Origin: a virus
Length of the DNA stretch: 30,726 nt
IMG/VR virus record: IMGVR_UViG_3300020187_000133
Span: 1 to 30,726 of that record
Reading direction: 5' to 3' (one strand)
The translations under genes were made by a program, and so were the position numbers. Numbering within the stretch: position 1 is the first letter of the stretch; every line of letters starts with the position of its first letter. This document shows positions 23,986-30,379 of this stretch, one piece after another. The notes beneath the pieces were generated by a model. That model worked only from the letters and a program-made list of their open reading frames with translations, had not been told where the DNA came from and ran no database searches.

Positions 23986-26072
23986 GCAAGTTAGCTAAGG
24001 TGTTACAGGCTGCTGCTGGTAATGCTGGCGGTGCTGTTGAACCTGTCGGCATTGACTTTGATGGGACTAATGATTACCTGAACCGGTCGAGTGATTTGGT
24101 GGGAAATGCGGATGGGAAGACGTTTACGTTTTCGGCTTGGGTTTATAAAACAGACGCAACTGGATACGTTTATAGTTCTGGAACATCAAATCAATTTATT
24201 GTCTATACGAGTAATGACAGGGTTTCCGTATTGGGTAAAAACTCAGGAAATACTTATATATTAAGCGCAGAAACTGGCACAAACAAAATTCCAAGAAATA
24301 CTTGGACGCATATAATTATTAGCATGGATTTATCTAATGCTTCAAATAGATATATTTATGTAAATGATGTAAGCCAGAGCATAACTGCCAGTACGTATAC
24401 TAATGATAGTATTGACTTTACCAATAGCTCTCACGAAATAAATACAAGCGATAATAGCAATGATATTTTTGGCCGCCTCGCCGGTGTCTACCTAGATTAC
24501 ACCTACCGTGACCTCTCAGTAGAGGCCAACCGCCGTGACTTCATTGATGATGATGGCTTGTACGTCACACCACCTACTAGCGGTATTATCAGCGTTCCAC
24601 TAGATGACCCAGAGGACATTGGTTACAACGCTGGCACTGGTGGAGACTTTACCGTGAATGGCGTAATGGCTAGATCAGGGCGTGGGCCTAATCAGTACAA
24701 TGCGGCGGCATCATCAATGTTTACATCAGGTCAAAATGTAACTCTTGCTAATGTAGGATTAACGACTACTGGGTATACCATTAGTGCAAACGTCAAAACA
24801 ACATTAGGAGTATCAGTTATACCATTCTGGGTTAACGGTAGTGGTACAAACTATCAAACCCAGATGATGGTTATGGGAACAACGGGTGTTCTTAGATTAA
24901 ACGTGTATGACTACGCAACCTCTACAACTGTTATGCGGATAACGGCAGACACTGCCCTTGTCGCCGATAGATTTTATAATATACAGATGGTTGTTGATCC
25001 CGCTTCAACCGCTAATACTAAGTTTTATGTAGATGGTGTTCAAGTTGCAACAACGGTGTTAATTTTTGTAACTAGAACAAATCACATATTGACATACACG
25101 GCACAGGTGTATGGTACTTCCGGTACGTTTTCAGATGTATATTTTACAGACGGGAAAATTGATTTATCTACAGACAACCCGTTCTACGACACAGACACAA
25201 ATAAGCCCAAGTACTTAGGCGAGTCTGGTGAGTTACCTACAGGCTCATCACCACTGGTCTACCTACCCCTACGAGGCAATGATGCTGGCAAAAACTTAGG
25301 CACAGGTGGCAACTTCACAGTTAACTCAGGCCCGTTCACAGGTGCGAGGGGGCCTAGTGAGTTTTTGGCTAGGAGTGTAGAGGGAGATAACAGCACTGGA
25401 TATTTGAGCAGAACATCTCTTACAGGGGCAACAAGTAGTAAAACATTAACTTTTGTTTGTGCGTTTTATTCAGATGCTGCTGTTACTGCGCCCCGTCTTT
25501 TAAGTATGAATGATACTGGGGCTGCTGGCGATGAGTTTCACGCTTACAAACAAAACGTAGACTCGTCATTTAGATTAACTACTCGTAGCTCATCGCCTGC
25601 CGCTAATAACTTAGCCGTTAATACATCCACAAATTCAGCATCAAATAATACTTGGCATATAGTTCTTGTGTCTGTAGATTTGAGTGACACAGGTAAAAGA
25701 CATTGCTACATAGATGGGGTTAGCGACGGTACATTTACAACTTATGTTGACCAACCTATTAGTTTTGATTCAATGGATGTAGTAGAAATAGGCAGGGATT
25801 TTGACGGTCTAAATTATTGGCCGGGATACATTGGTTTTATGTATATGTCCACCTCCTACATAGACTTTTCCCAAGAAGCCAACCGCCTAAAGTTCGTAGA
25901 TGGCCTTGGGTATCCAGTAGACCTTCAACCAGCCATTGATGCAGGTGATATTGCTACTCCATTAATCCATATGAAGTTCGATGACACATCCGCACTGGGC
26001 ACTAACTCTGGCACAGGTGGCGATTTCACAGTTAATGGCACAGTGACCGCTGGCGCAGACGTGTCAGTTTAA
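23982..26072 (+). CDS. Triple LamG-like lectin tail protein
   Basis: The start at ATG 23982 (696 residues) overlaps the previous stop; a longer frame at 23934 lies inside the previous gene. The N-terminus MSKLAKVLQAAAGNAGG resembles that of the fibre at 21628. Three LamG/concanavalin-like beta-sandwich regions follow (about 23-165, 263-395 and 472-630), with patterns such as FDGTNDYL, FTFSAWVYK, WTHIIISMDLSN and FYVDGVQVAT. They are joined by related linkers bearing EANRRDFI or EANRLKFV and GTGGDFTVNG. The LamG cores are AT-rich and the linkers are not (hand counts 30% and 52% GC over 120 bases each). It is likely a glycan-binding host-recognition protein. Confidence 0.85.
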   Translation: MSKLAKVLQAAAGNAGGAVEPVGIDFDGTNDYLNRSSDLVGNADGKTFTFSAWVYKTDATGYVYSSGTSNQFIVYTSNDRVSVLGKNSGNTYILSAETGTNKIPRNTWTHIIISMDLSNASNRYIYVNDVSQSITASTYTNDSIDFTNSSHEINTSDNSNDIFGRLAGVYLDYTYRDLSVEANRRDFIDDDGLYVTPPTSGIISVPLDDPEDIGYNAGTGGDFTVNGVMARSGRGPNQYNAAASSMFTSGQNVTLANVGLTTTGYTISANVKTTLGVSVIPFWVNGSGTNYQTQMMVMGTTGVLRLNVYDYATSTTVMRITADTALVADRFYNIQMVVDPASTANTKFYVDGVQVATTVLIFVTRTNHILTYTAQVYGTSGTFSDVYFTDGKIDLSTDNPFYDTDTNKPKYLGESGELPTGSSPLVYLPLRGNDAGKNLGTGGNFTVNSGPFTGARGPSEFLARSVEGDNSTGYLSRTSLTGATSSKTLTFVCAFYSDAAVTAPRLLSMNDTGAAGDEFHAYKQNVDSSFRLTTRSSSPAANNLAVNTSTNSASNNTWHIVLVSVDLSDTGKRHCYIDGVSDGTFTTYVDQPISFDSMDVVEIGRDFDGLNYWPGYIGFMYMSTSYIDFSQEANRLKFVDGLGYPVDLQPAIDAGDIATPLIHMKFDDTSALGTNSGTGGDFTVNGTVTAGADVSV
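24633..26035 (+). repeat. Related linker repeats in the LamG protein
   Basis: A 26-base segment encoding GTGGDFTVN occurs three times: 24633-24658, 25299-25324 and 26010-26035. The last two agree at 24 of 26 bases (GGCACAGGTGGC, then TTCACAGTTAA); the first shares about 20 of 26 with the second. Each lies just after a LamG region. Confidence 0.8.
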
Positions 26073-26100
26073 TTCAACAGACTAACGAAAGGAATCAATC

Positions 26101-26610
26101 ATGTCTGAATATCGTAATCGCTCAACAGGCGAAGTTAAATCACAAGGGGCTATTCGCAAGAGTATGCCTAACACATCCCTGCCACGGGTATGGACTAGCT
26201 CCATCTGTGACAGCCTTGGTATTGACCCAGTGTTAGAGGCTCCTGCGCCCACACCATCTGGAGAATATAAGTCAGTCGGTCGCAATGGTGTTGTTCAAGA
26301 CGCTAACGGCAACTGGGTCTTTGCGTGGGTTGAACGGGATATGTTCTCTGACTACGTTAATGACGAGGGTGTGACTGTCACCAAGGCAGAGCAGGAACAA
26401 GCGTACACAGCCCGTAAGGATGCAGAGGCCGCTACGGCTGTTCGTGCAGAACGTGACAAGCTAATCGCCTCCTGTGACTGGATGGCTATCAAAGCCTTTG
26501 AGGGCGGCACAACGGTGTCTGCTGAGTGGGCAACCTACCGCCAAGCCTTGCGTGACGTAAGCGCACAGGCGGGCTTTCCTAACGACATCACATGGCCTGA
26601 GAAGCCATAA
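26101..26610 (+). CDS. Tail-assembly (Phage_tail_APC-type) protein
   Basis: This 169-residue protein has a C-terminal block RAERDKLIASCDWMAIKAFE followed by AEWATYRQALRDVSAQ and FPNDITWPEKP, the signature of phage tail assembly chaperone-like domains seen at the ends of fibre operons. The N-terminal half contains a small beta region (SGEYKSVGRNGVVQDANGNW). An AAAGGA ribosome site precedes it. It probably assists folding or attachment of the fibres encoded upstream, or is itself a minor tail protein. No catalytic motif is visible. Confidence 0.82.
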   Translation: MSEYRNRSTGEVKSQGAIRKSMPNTSLPRVWTSSICDSLGIDPVLEAPAPTPSGEYKSVGRNGVVQDANGNWVFAWVERDMFSDYVNDEGVTVTKAEQEQAYTARKDAEAATAVRAERDKLIASCDWMAIKAFEGGTTVSAEWATYRQALRDVSAQAGFPNDITWPEKP

Positions 26611-26651
26611 TTTGTTAGAATCTTGATAATGAATTAACACCGAGCAAAGCC

Positions 26652-26840
26652 ATGTCTGACGAAGTAAAACTAACTGAAGCGCAAATTGATGCTATCGTTG
26701 ACAAAGCCGTCGAAAAGACATTTCAACGAATGTATCAACAGGTAGGGAAGTCAGTTTTGACAAAGCTGACGTGGCTTGTTGGTGTGTCAGTCGTGGGTCT
26801 ATTTATGTGGCTGGGAGGCCATAACTCATTGCCTAAGTAA
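26652..26840 (+). CDS. Small single-pass membrane protein of the lysis region
   Basis: The 62-residue protein has a charged N-terminal helix (KLTEAQIDAIVDKAVEK) and one hydrophobic helix at about 38-55 (TKLTWLVGVSVVGLFMWL) followed by a short polar tail. This is the shape of a pinholin, antiholin or small accessory membrane protein. It is the first of four consecutive membrane proteins before the endolysin. Its stop TAA shares an A with the next ATG (TAATG). Weak -10-like elements TAGAAT (26616) and GATAAT (26625) lie upstream, with no clear -35 or ribosome site. Confidence 0.65.
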   Translation: MSDEVKLTEAQIDAIVDKAVEKTFQRMYQQVGKSVLTKLTWLVGVSVVGLFMWLGGHNSLPK

Positions 26841-27295
26841 TGCTGGCTGAACTCGCAATTGCGAATGCGGCCTTCTCAGTTATAAAGGAGGCCTTTCAAC
26901 ACTCAGGCTCGATACTTGATGCCGCCGGCGCGCTTTCACAGTATTTTGACTCAAAGTCATCACTGCAAAAGAAAGTCAACGAAAAAGGCGGGAACAAGTC
27001 TGATTTGCAAGAATGGATTGCGTTGCAACAACTTGAGGCTTGGGAAAAGGAGCTTCGGGAAATGCTTATTTACTCCAATGGGCCACCGGGACAGTGGGAC
27101 TCTTGGTTGGCGTTTCAGGCCGATGCAAAACGCAAGCGGGACGACGAGGCAAAAGCACTAGCTTTGGCGGCATACAAACGCAAGCAAAAGATTTGGGCTT
27201 GGATTAACGGCTTTTTGATTACTGCGTCTGTCCTGACCGGGGTGATAATTATTGCTGGCCTCATTTGGCTGATTGCAACCAAGGGGGATGTTTGA
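26840..27295 (+). CDS. Membrane protein with amphipathic N-terminus
   Basis: This 151-residue protein is helical. Residues 1-45 contain a hydrophobic-helix region (LAELAIANAAFSVIKEAF), residues 55-115 are charged with LQEWIALQQLEAWEKELR, and residues 119-147 form a strong transmembrane helix (FLITASVLTGVIIIAGLIWL). The tail is short and basic. It lies in the lysis cassette between a single-pass protein and an EF-hand membrane protein and overlaps the latter by 3 bases at 27293-27295. It may be a holin, antiholin or regulator. I do not recognise the family with certainty. Confidence 0.65.
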   Translation: MLAELAIANAAFSVIKEAFQHSGSILDAAGALSQYFDSKSSLQKKVNEKGGNKSDLQEWIALQQLEAWEKELREMLIYSNGPPGQWDSWLAFQADAKRKRDDEAKALALAAYKRKQKIWAWINGFLITASVLTGVIIIAGLIWLIATKGDV

Positions 27296-27609
27296 TGACC
27301 GACGAGTTTTTAAAAGCAGACATCAATGGCGATGGCGTCATCAGCCCAGAAGAATTTCAGCTTGAGATACGCCGTAAGCGTTTGGAGATTGAAGACGCCG
27401 ATGCACAGCGCGACCAGATTCGACGCATGGTTTGGTTTGTGTTGTTCGGTATGCTTGGCTACCCTTTGTTCGTGATTGGCTCTAGCCTACTTGGTCTGGA
27501 CAAGGCGTCAGACATCTTGGGGTCTATGGCCACAATCTATTTCCCATCGACCAGTTTAATACTGGCGTCGTTCTTTGGCGCGTCTGCGTACCAGGCCAAG
27601 AAAGGTTAG
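27295..27609 (+). CDS. EF-hand membrane protein, putative holin-like
   Basis: Start at ATG 27295 (104 residues), at the stop of the preceding gene. Residues 9-20 read DINGDGVISPEE, a textbook EF-hand loop: D9, N11, D13, S17 and E20 are the calcium ligands, and G14 and I16 sit at positions 6 and 8. A charged helix (RRKRLEIEDADAQRD) and two transmembrane helices at about 45-68 and 76-98 follow. It lies directly before the 3TM-type holin. Calcium could control its conformation, but that is inference, and a single EF-hand often needs a partner for affinity. Confidence 0.72.
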   Translation: MTDEFLKADINGDGVISPEEFQLEIRRKRLEIEDADAQRDQIRRMVWFVLFGMLGYPLFVIGSSLLGLDKASDILGSMATIYFPSTSLILASFFGASAYQAKKG

Positions 27610-27611
27610 CT

Positions 27612-28007
27612 ATGCTCCAAGCATTGATCGGCCCTGTCACGGGTCTGTTAGACAAGTTTGTTGAAGACAAAGACCAGAAAGCGGCACTGGCTCACGAAAT
27701 TGCAACGATGGCTGAAAAGCAGGCGCATGAGTCTGCGATGGCACAAATTGAAGTTAACAAAGCGGAGGCACAAAGTGGTTCAATATTTAAAGGCGGTTGG
27801 CGTCCATTTATTGGTTGGGTTTGCGGCATGGCATTCGCTTACCACTTTATATTACAGCCTGTCTTACTTTTTGGAGTAGCGGTTACAGGCGTTGAGATAC
27901 CAGCACTGCCAGAGTTTGATATGAGTAGCCTGATGACCGTCCTAATGGGTATGCTTGGCCTTGGTGGACTGCGTACATTTGAAAAGCAGAAAGGGTTAAC
28001 CAAATGA
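27612..28007 (+). CDS. Holin of the 3TM (GTA-type) family
   Basis: The 131-residue protein has an N-terminal charged helix with KDQKAALAHEIATMAEKQ, then GGWRPFIGWVCGMAFAYHFI (residues 61-80), a membrane-entering helix, and a second hydrophobic region ending MLGLGGLRTFEKQKG. These match the GTA/phage 3TM holin family, including the GGWRPFIGW and LRTFEK motifs. It would assemble in the inner membrane and release the M15 endolysin encoded next, whose start overlaps its stop by 4 bases (ATGA). Confidence 0.9.
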   Translation: MLQALIGPVTGLLDKFVEDKDQKAALAHEIATMAEKQAHESAMAQIEVNKAEAQSGSIFKGGWRPFIGWVCGMAFAYHFILQPVLLFGVAVTGVEIPALPEFDMSSLMTVLMGMLGLGGLRTFEKQKGLTK

Positions 28008-28462
28008 AACTATCAGCCTCGTTCTCTTTGAACGAACTAACCAAGTCAGATACGGCTATCCGACATGACATTGACAACACGCCATCCATGCAGGTCATCG
28101 AAAACTTGCAGGATCTGGTAGACAATGTATTGCAGCCTTTGCGAGAAAAGTTTGGCCCTATTGTTGTCACTAGCGGCTATCGCTCACCTGCCGTCAATAC
28201 AAAGATTGGTGGCAGTGCGACCAGCGACCACTGTCACGGCTATGCCGCAGACTTTGAGGCTTTGGGAGTGGACAACCGAGAACTGGCGCTGTACATCCGC
28301 GACAACCTCCAGTTTAAACAGTTGATCTTGGAATTCTATCGTGATGGCGTCCCCGACTCAGGCTGGGTGCATTGCTCATTCCAAAAAGACGCAAACAAGG
28401 GTCAAGTCCTGACCGCCAGCAAAGTGAACGGTCGGACTCAATACACCAACGGCATCAGTTAG
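28004..28462 (+). CDS. M15-family peptidoglycan endopeptidase (endolysin)
   Basis: The 152-residue protein is a zinc D-Ala-D-Ala-type peptidase of the M15 family. The motif SGYRSPAVNTKIGGSATSDH runs into SxHxxGxAxD with H76, G79 and D83, and the last zinc ligand is H123 in WVHCSF. These residues match the hedgehog/M15 fold used by many phage endolysins that cut peptidoglycan cross-links. It has no signal peptide, so holin release is expected. Its stop overlaps the convergent zinc-ribbon gene on the other strand by 8 bases. Confidence 0.92.
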   Translation: MKLSASFSLNELTKSDTAIRHDIDNTPSMQVIENLQDLVDNVLQPLREKFGPIVVTSGYRSPAVNTKIGGSATSDHCHGYAADFEALGVDNRELALYIRDNLQFKQLILEFYRDGVPDSGWVHCSFQKDANKGQVLTASKVNGRTQYTNGIS

Positions 28463-28625
28463 GTTTCTGAGTCTTTCTAGCGCCACCTTGCTTGGCGACC
28501 TCCACGCGCTCCACAGTTGTAAATTTGTGCATATTGCCGCACTCGACAGTCCTGCGCCGCGTGTTGTCTTGTCGCATCCTTGATTCGAGTACGGTTGTCC
28601 ATGCTCCGCATTGTGGGCATTTCAT
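28455..28625 (-). CDS. NrdR-like zinc-ribbon protein (56 aa)
   Basis: Read on the minus strand from ATG 28625, the 56-residue protein is MKCPQCGAWTTVLESR, then RRRTVECGNMHKFTTVERVE. Cys3, Cys6, Cys29 and His33 could hold one zinc ion. The pattern of CPxCG, RRR, Cys and FTTxER is very like the zinc-ribbon head of NrdR, which represses ribonucleotide reductase genes, but the ATP-cone is absent. The ATG overlaps the MazG stop (ATGA), and it ends 8 bases inside the endolysin gene. It may regulate host or phage nucleotide genes. It is under 60 codons and easy to miss. Confidence 0.72.
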   Translation of the reverse strand: MKCPQCGAWTTVLESRMRQDNTRRRTVECGNMHKFTTVERVEVAKQGGARKTQKPN

Positions 28626-28924
28626 TCTTTGACGAATACCCCGTTAGGCAGTAGCGTGCCCTTGCGGTCTTTAATCTGACCGTATGCGGCATCCATGCAC
28701 GAAACCAAGTCAATATCCTTGATGGCGCAGTAGTTGACCAAGCAGACCATTACATCACCCACGGCGTCGATGATTTCGTCCCTGTTGTTCTTGATGGTTG
28801 CGTCTGCCAGTTCACCCATCTCAGACACGGCTTTAAGCAACTGAGCCTCGGCTGTGCTGTTCTGAATAATGCGGCGTGTTTCCGACCATTGGACTATCCG
28901 CATCTCTACATTCGCGTAACTCAT
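28622..28924 (-). CDS. MazG-like nucleotide pyrophosphohydrolase
   Basis: The 100-residue protein has the MazG-family helical core: E35 and E38 in SEMGELADA, then E50 and D53 in RDEIIDAVGDVMVCL, the ExxE and ExxD pair that binds magnesium. Such enzymes hydrolyse nucleoside triphosphates to monophosphates and may clear (p)ppGpp or damaged dNTPs. It overlaps its neighbours by 4 bases on each side, which points to coupled translation. It is one domain long, as in many phage MazGs. The next gene is an NrdR-like zinc ribbon, which suggests a shared nucleotide-pool function. Confidence 0.85.
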   Translation of the reverse strand: MSYANVEMRIVQWSETRRIIQNSTAEAQLLKAVSEMGELADATIKNNRDEIIDAVGDVMVCLVNYCAIKDIDLVSCMDAAYGQIKDRKGTLLPNGVFVKE

Positions 28925-29103
28925 ACTTTTTCCTTTCGACCGTCTTTGTAAACCAGTGTGTTGTTTCGACGGCTGGGATGCTCTTGATGGTCATCAGCGC
29001 CCGGTCTGACGGCTGGCATTGATAACTCTGGGCACAAGTACACACCAGACATTTTTGAAAACGATTGCGATTGTGCAACCTCGATTTGCTTGCGTAAATC
29101 CAT
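28921..29103 (-). CDS. Small conserved-looking phage protein (60 aa)
   Basis: I choose the start at 29103 because GAGGAAAA lies 8 bases upstream; the same frame extends upstream but has no better site. The 60-residue protein reads MDLRKQIEVAQSQS, then VRPGADDHQEHPSRRNNTLV and YKDGRKE. The block RPGADDHxxHPSR with YKDGR looks conserved in phages. Its function is unknown. Its stop overlaps the MazG start by 4 bases (ATGA), and its start is 1 base after the preceding stop. Confidence 0.62.
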   Translation of the reverse strand: MDLRKQIEVAQSQSFSKMSGVYLCPELSMPAVRPGADDHQEHPSRRNNTLVYKDGRKEKV

Positions 29104-29104
29104 T

Positions 29105-29263
29105 TTAGTTTTCCTCATACTGTAAAAATTCTTGTTGTGCGTCAGAGTCCATCTGAGCAAAAGTCTCAAAGTGGTTTTCCCCGCAGCACCCAAACGATAC
29201 CTTTGGCGTGCCGCAGTAACAGCAGTACTCTGTGCCGTCCTCCATCAGTTCCTCTTTAGTCAT
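29105..29263 (-). CDS. Small zinc-finger-like protein (52 aa)
   Basis: The 52-residue protein begins MTKEELMEDGTEYCCYCGTP and has CC-x-C at C14, C15 and C17, then C26, C27 and H31 (GCCGENHFETF). Two CC pairs and a histidine suggest one zinc site, probably a treble-clef or ribbon. It starts inside the stop of the preceding gene (ATGA), with AGGGG upstream, and ends 1 base before the next start. Function unknown; perhaps DNA, RNA or protein binding. Confidence 0.66.
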   Translation of the reverse strand: MTKEELMEDGTEYCCYCGTPKVSFGCCGENHFETFAQMDSDAQQEFLQYEEN

Positions 29264-29424
29264 GCTATGCCCCTATCAAAAAACAATTTAAAACGTTTTA
29301 GGAGCGTCTGTCGGCGCCCTAGCAGTACGGTTTGCCACCAAATATCTAGTTCGCTCATGTGCGACCTTTTAGGCGGCTCATAGCGGCATCCGATAACAAC
29401 GCGGCCTGTGTTGTAGCCGTTCAC
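29260..29424 (-). CDS. Small basic protein with GTG start (54 aa)
   Basis: The frame opens at GTG 29424 and reads MNGYNTGRVVIGCRYEPPKR, then MSELDIWWQTVLLGRRQTLL and a basic tail. The start overlaps the previous stop as GTGA and the stop overlaps the next start as ATGA, so it lies perfectly inside a chain of coupled genes. This strongly supports the GTG start. The sequence GRVxIGxxYEPP followed by a helix looks like a family of short phage proteins. Function unknown. Confidence 0.65.
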   Translation of the reverse strand: MNGYNTGRVVIGCRYEPPKRSHMSELDIWWQTVLLGRRQTLLKRFKLFFDRGIA

Positions 29425-29504
29425 GATAAGGCCACCACTGCGATGGCTGGGAGGGTCATTATTGCCGCTACAACCACGGCTGAAAATACGTCGTTTAAAG
29501 TCAT
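29421..29504 (-). CDS. 27-residue hydrophobic membrane peptide
   Basis: ATG 29504 opens MTLNDVFSAVVVAAIMTLPA and the peptide ends IAVVALS, a single hydrophobic helix across nearly all of its 27 residues. GGAG lies 5 bases upstream. Its start overlaps the previous stop as ATGA and its stop overlaps the next start as GTGA, which makes a real gene likely despite the size. It may be a membrane-acting small protein. Function unknown. Confidence 0.55.
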   Translation of the reverse strand: MTLNDVFSAVVVAAIMTLPAIAVVALS

Positions 29505-29695
29505 TTTGTCTCCAATGCCAACTTGAGGTCAGCTAGGTCTTCTGAGTGGTAATCAAAGCCAAGGCCGTCTAGCATATCAGCGTGAACGGCTCCCCACAGC
29601 AAAAAGTCTTCACCCCACGCTGTCTTACGCACCGAGTACAACTCCACCATGTCGCTTGCTTGTGGGTGCTGGCGTACCAGAATTTTGTCTTTCAT
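29501..29695 (-). CDS. Hypothetical acidic protein (64 aa)
   Basis: The 64-residue protein starts MKDKILVRQHPQASDMVEL and contains AWGEDFLLWGAVHAD and a C-terminal acidic helix (SEDLADLKLALETK). It lies 14 bases after the 200-residue gene, with AAAGGGAT as ribosome site, and its stop overlaps the following 27-residue gene by 4 bases. No motif is recognised. It is part of the minus-strand operon. Confidence 0.68.
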   Translation of the reverse strand: MKDKILVRQHPQASDMVELYSVRKTAWGEDFLLWGAVHADMLDGLGFDYHSEDLADLKLALETK

Positions 29696-29709
29696 TTCAG
29701 TTATCCCTT

Positions 29710-30312
29710 TTATACAAAAACTTTTGGTCGAGCAATGATGGTTTGCTTAACCCCATCTCGGTCTTGATGCTCTTTAACGGTTGCAACCATTTTGGCTGTA
29801 AAGCCTTTGGTTGGAAAAGCCAGTGAAAACCCTTTGTAGATCACTACGTTCTTATTTTCGTCTTCACAGATATGCAGACATTGAGTGCCATAAGCACTGT
29901 CAATCGTAATAACGTGAACACAAGTCAAAGTAATGTCAACGCGCAAGCCTACCTTTCCAACCCACTGGCTTTTTGCGCCCTGTTCGGCGCGCTCTTTAGC
30001 AAACTTTTCGCGCATAACTTGGCGGCGATCAATGCCGCTTAAAACCGCTGAACATTGTTTCTTAGTCAATTTGCCAAACGTATCAAACGATTTAGCCATT
30101 GAGCCAATAAAGTTTTCTTTGTAAACAACAGTTCCATCGTCTAAATCAAACACACGACCGTCTTGAATGGTCTCCTCAATTTCTTCTGCGCGGTGGGTGT
30201 TGATGCGCCATGTCTTTTGGGCGTTTTGAATGATGTTGCGCTTGATGGCGGCGACGTATGCCGCCTCATTCTCGATGTGATTTGTAGACCAAGTGCGCTG
30301 TGCTGTTGTCAT
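29710..30312 (-). CDS. Conserved-looking phage protein of the minus-strand operon (200 aa)
   Basis: The 200-residue protein begins MTTAQRTWSTNHIENEAAYV. The middle contains KSFDTFGKLTKKQCSAVLSG and IDRRQVMREKFAKER, both probably helical. The last 90 residues are beta-rich (GKVGLRVDITLTCVHVITID, LHICEDENKNVVIYKG and VATVKEHQDRDGVKQTI), which suits an OB-like nucleic-acid-binding domain. An AAGGAGAT ribosome site lies 8 bases before ATG. The operator-like palindrome and -10 element sit directly upstream. It probably acts in early phage DNA metabolism, but no function is established. Confidence 0.72.
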   Translation of the reverse strand: MTTAQRTWSTNHIENEAAYVAAIKRNIIQNAQKTWRINTHRAEEIEETIQDGRVFDLDDGTVVYKENFIGSMAKSFDTFGKLTKKQCSAVLSGIDRRQVMREKFAKERAEQGAKSQWVGKVGLRVDITLTCVHVITIDSAYGTQCLHICEDENKNVVIYKGFSLAFPTKGFTAKMVATVKEHQDRDGVKQTIIARPKVFV

Positions 30313-30328
30313 TTTGCTATCTCCTTTT

Positions 30329-30365
30329 GTGTTGCGATGTGTTTATTCTACACACACCACAACAC
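30329..30365 (-). promoter_or_regulatory. Operator-like inverted repeat around a -10 element
   Basis: Two 14-base arms, GTGTTGCGATGTGT (30329-30342) and ACACACCACAACAC (30352-30365), are complementary at 12 of 14 positions and separated by 9 bases. On the minus strand the 9-base centre contains TAGAAT (30350-30345), a -10 candidate that leaves about 25 bases of leader before the 30312 start. A repressor binding here would block transcription of the 200-residue gene and the small genes after it. The 47-residue ribbon-helix-helix gene ends 14 bases away and is the obvious candidate binder. Confidence 0.7.
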
Positions 30366-30379
30366 TTAAGAATAGGTGT

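Noticed and set aside
23982-26072. Diversity-generating retroelement target
   Set aside because: Composition mosaic was suggestive, but no reverse transcriptase, template repeat or adenine-biased variable repeat was seen in the window.
26612-26630. Promoter upstream of the lysis cassette
   Set aside because: TAGAAT and GATAAT are present but no -35 element at a suitable distance, so not listed as a feature.
28481-28497. Hairpin CGCCA / TGGCG near the convergent gene ends
   Set aside because: Short 5-pair stem with no T run in either direction and it lies inside coding sequence.
28477-28713. 78-residue minus-strand frame across the MazG/zinc-ribbon junction
   Set aside because: The two coupled genes in another frame have clear motifs and a shared ATGA.
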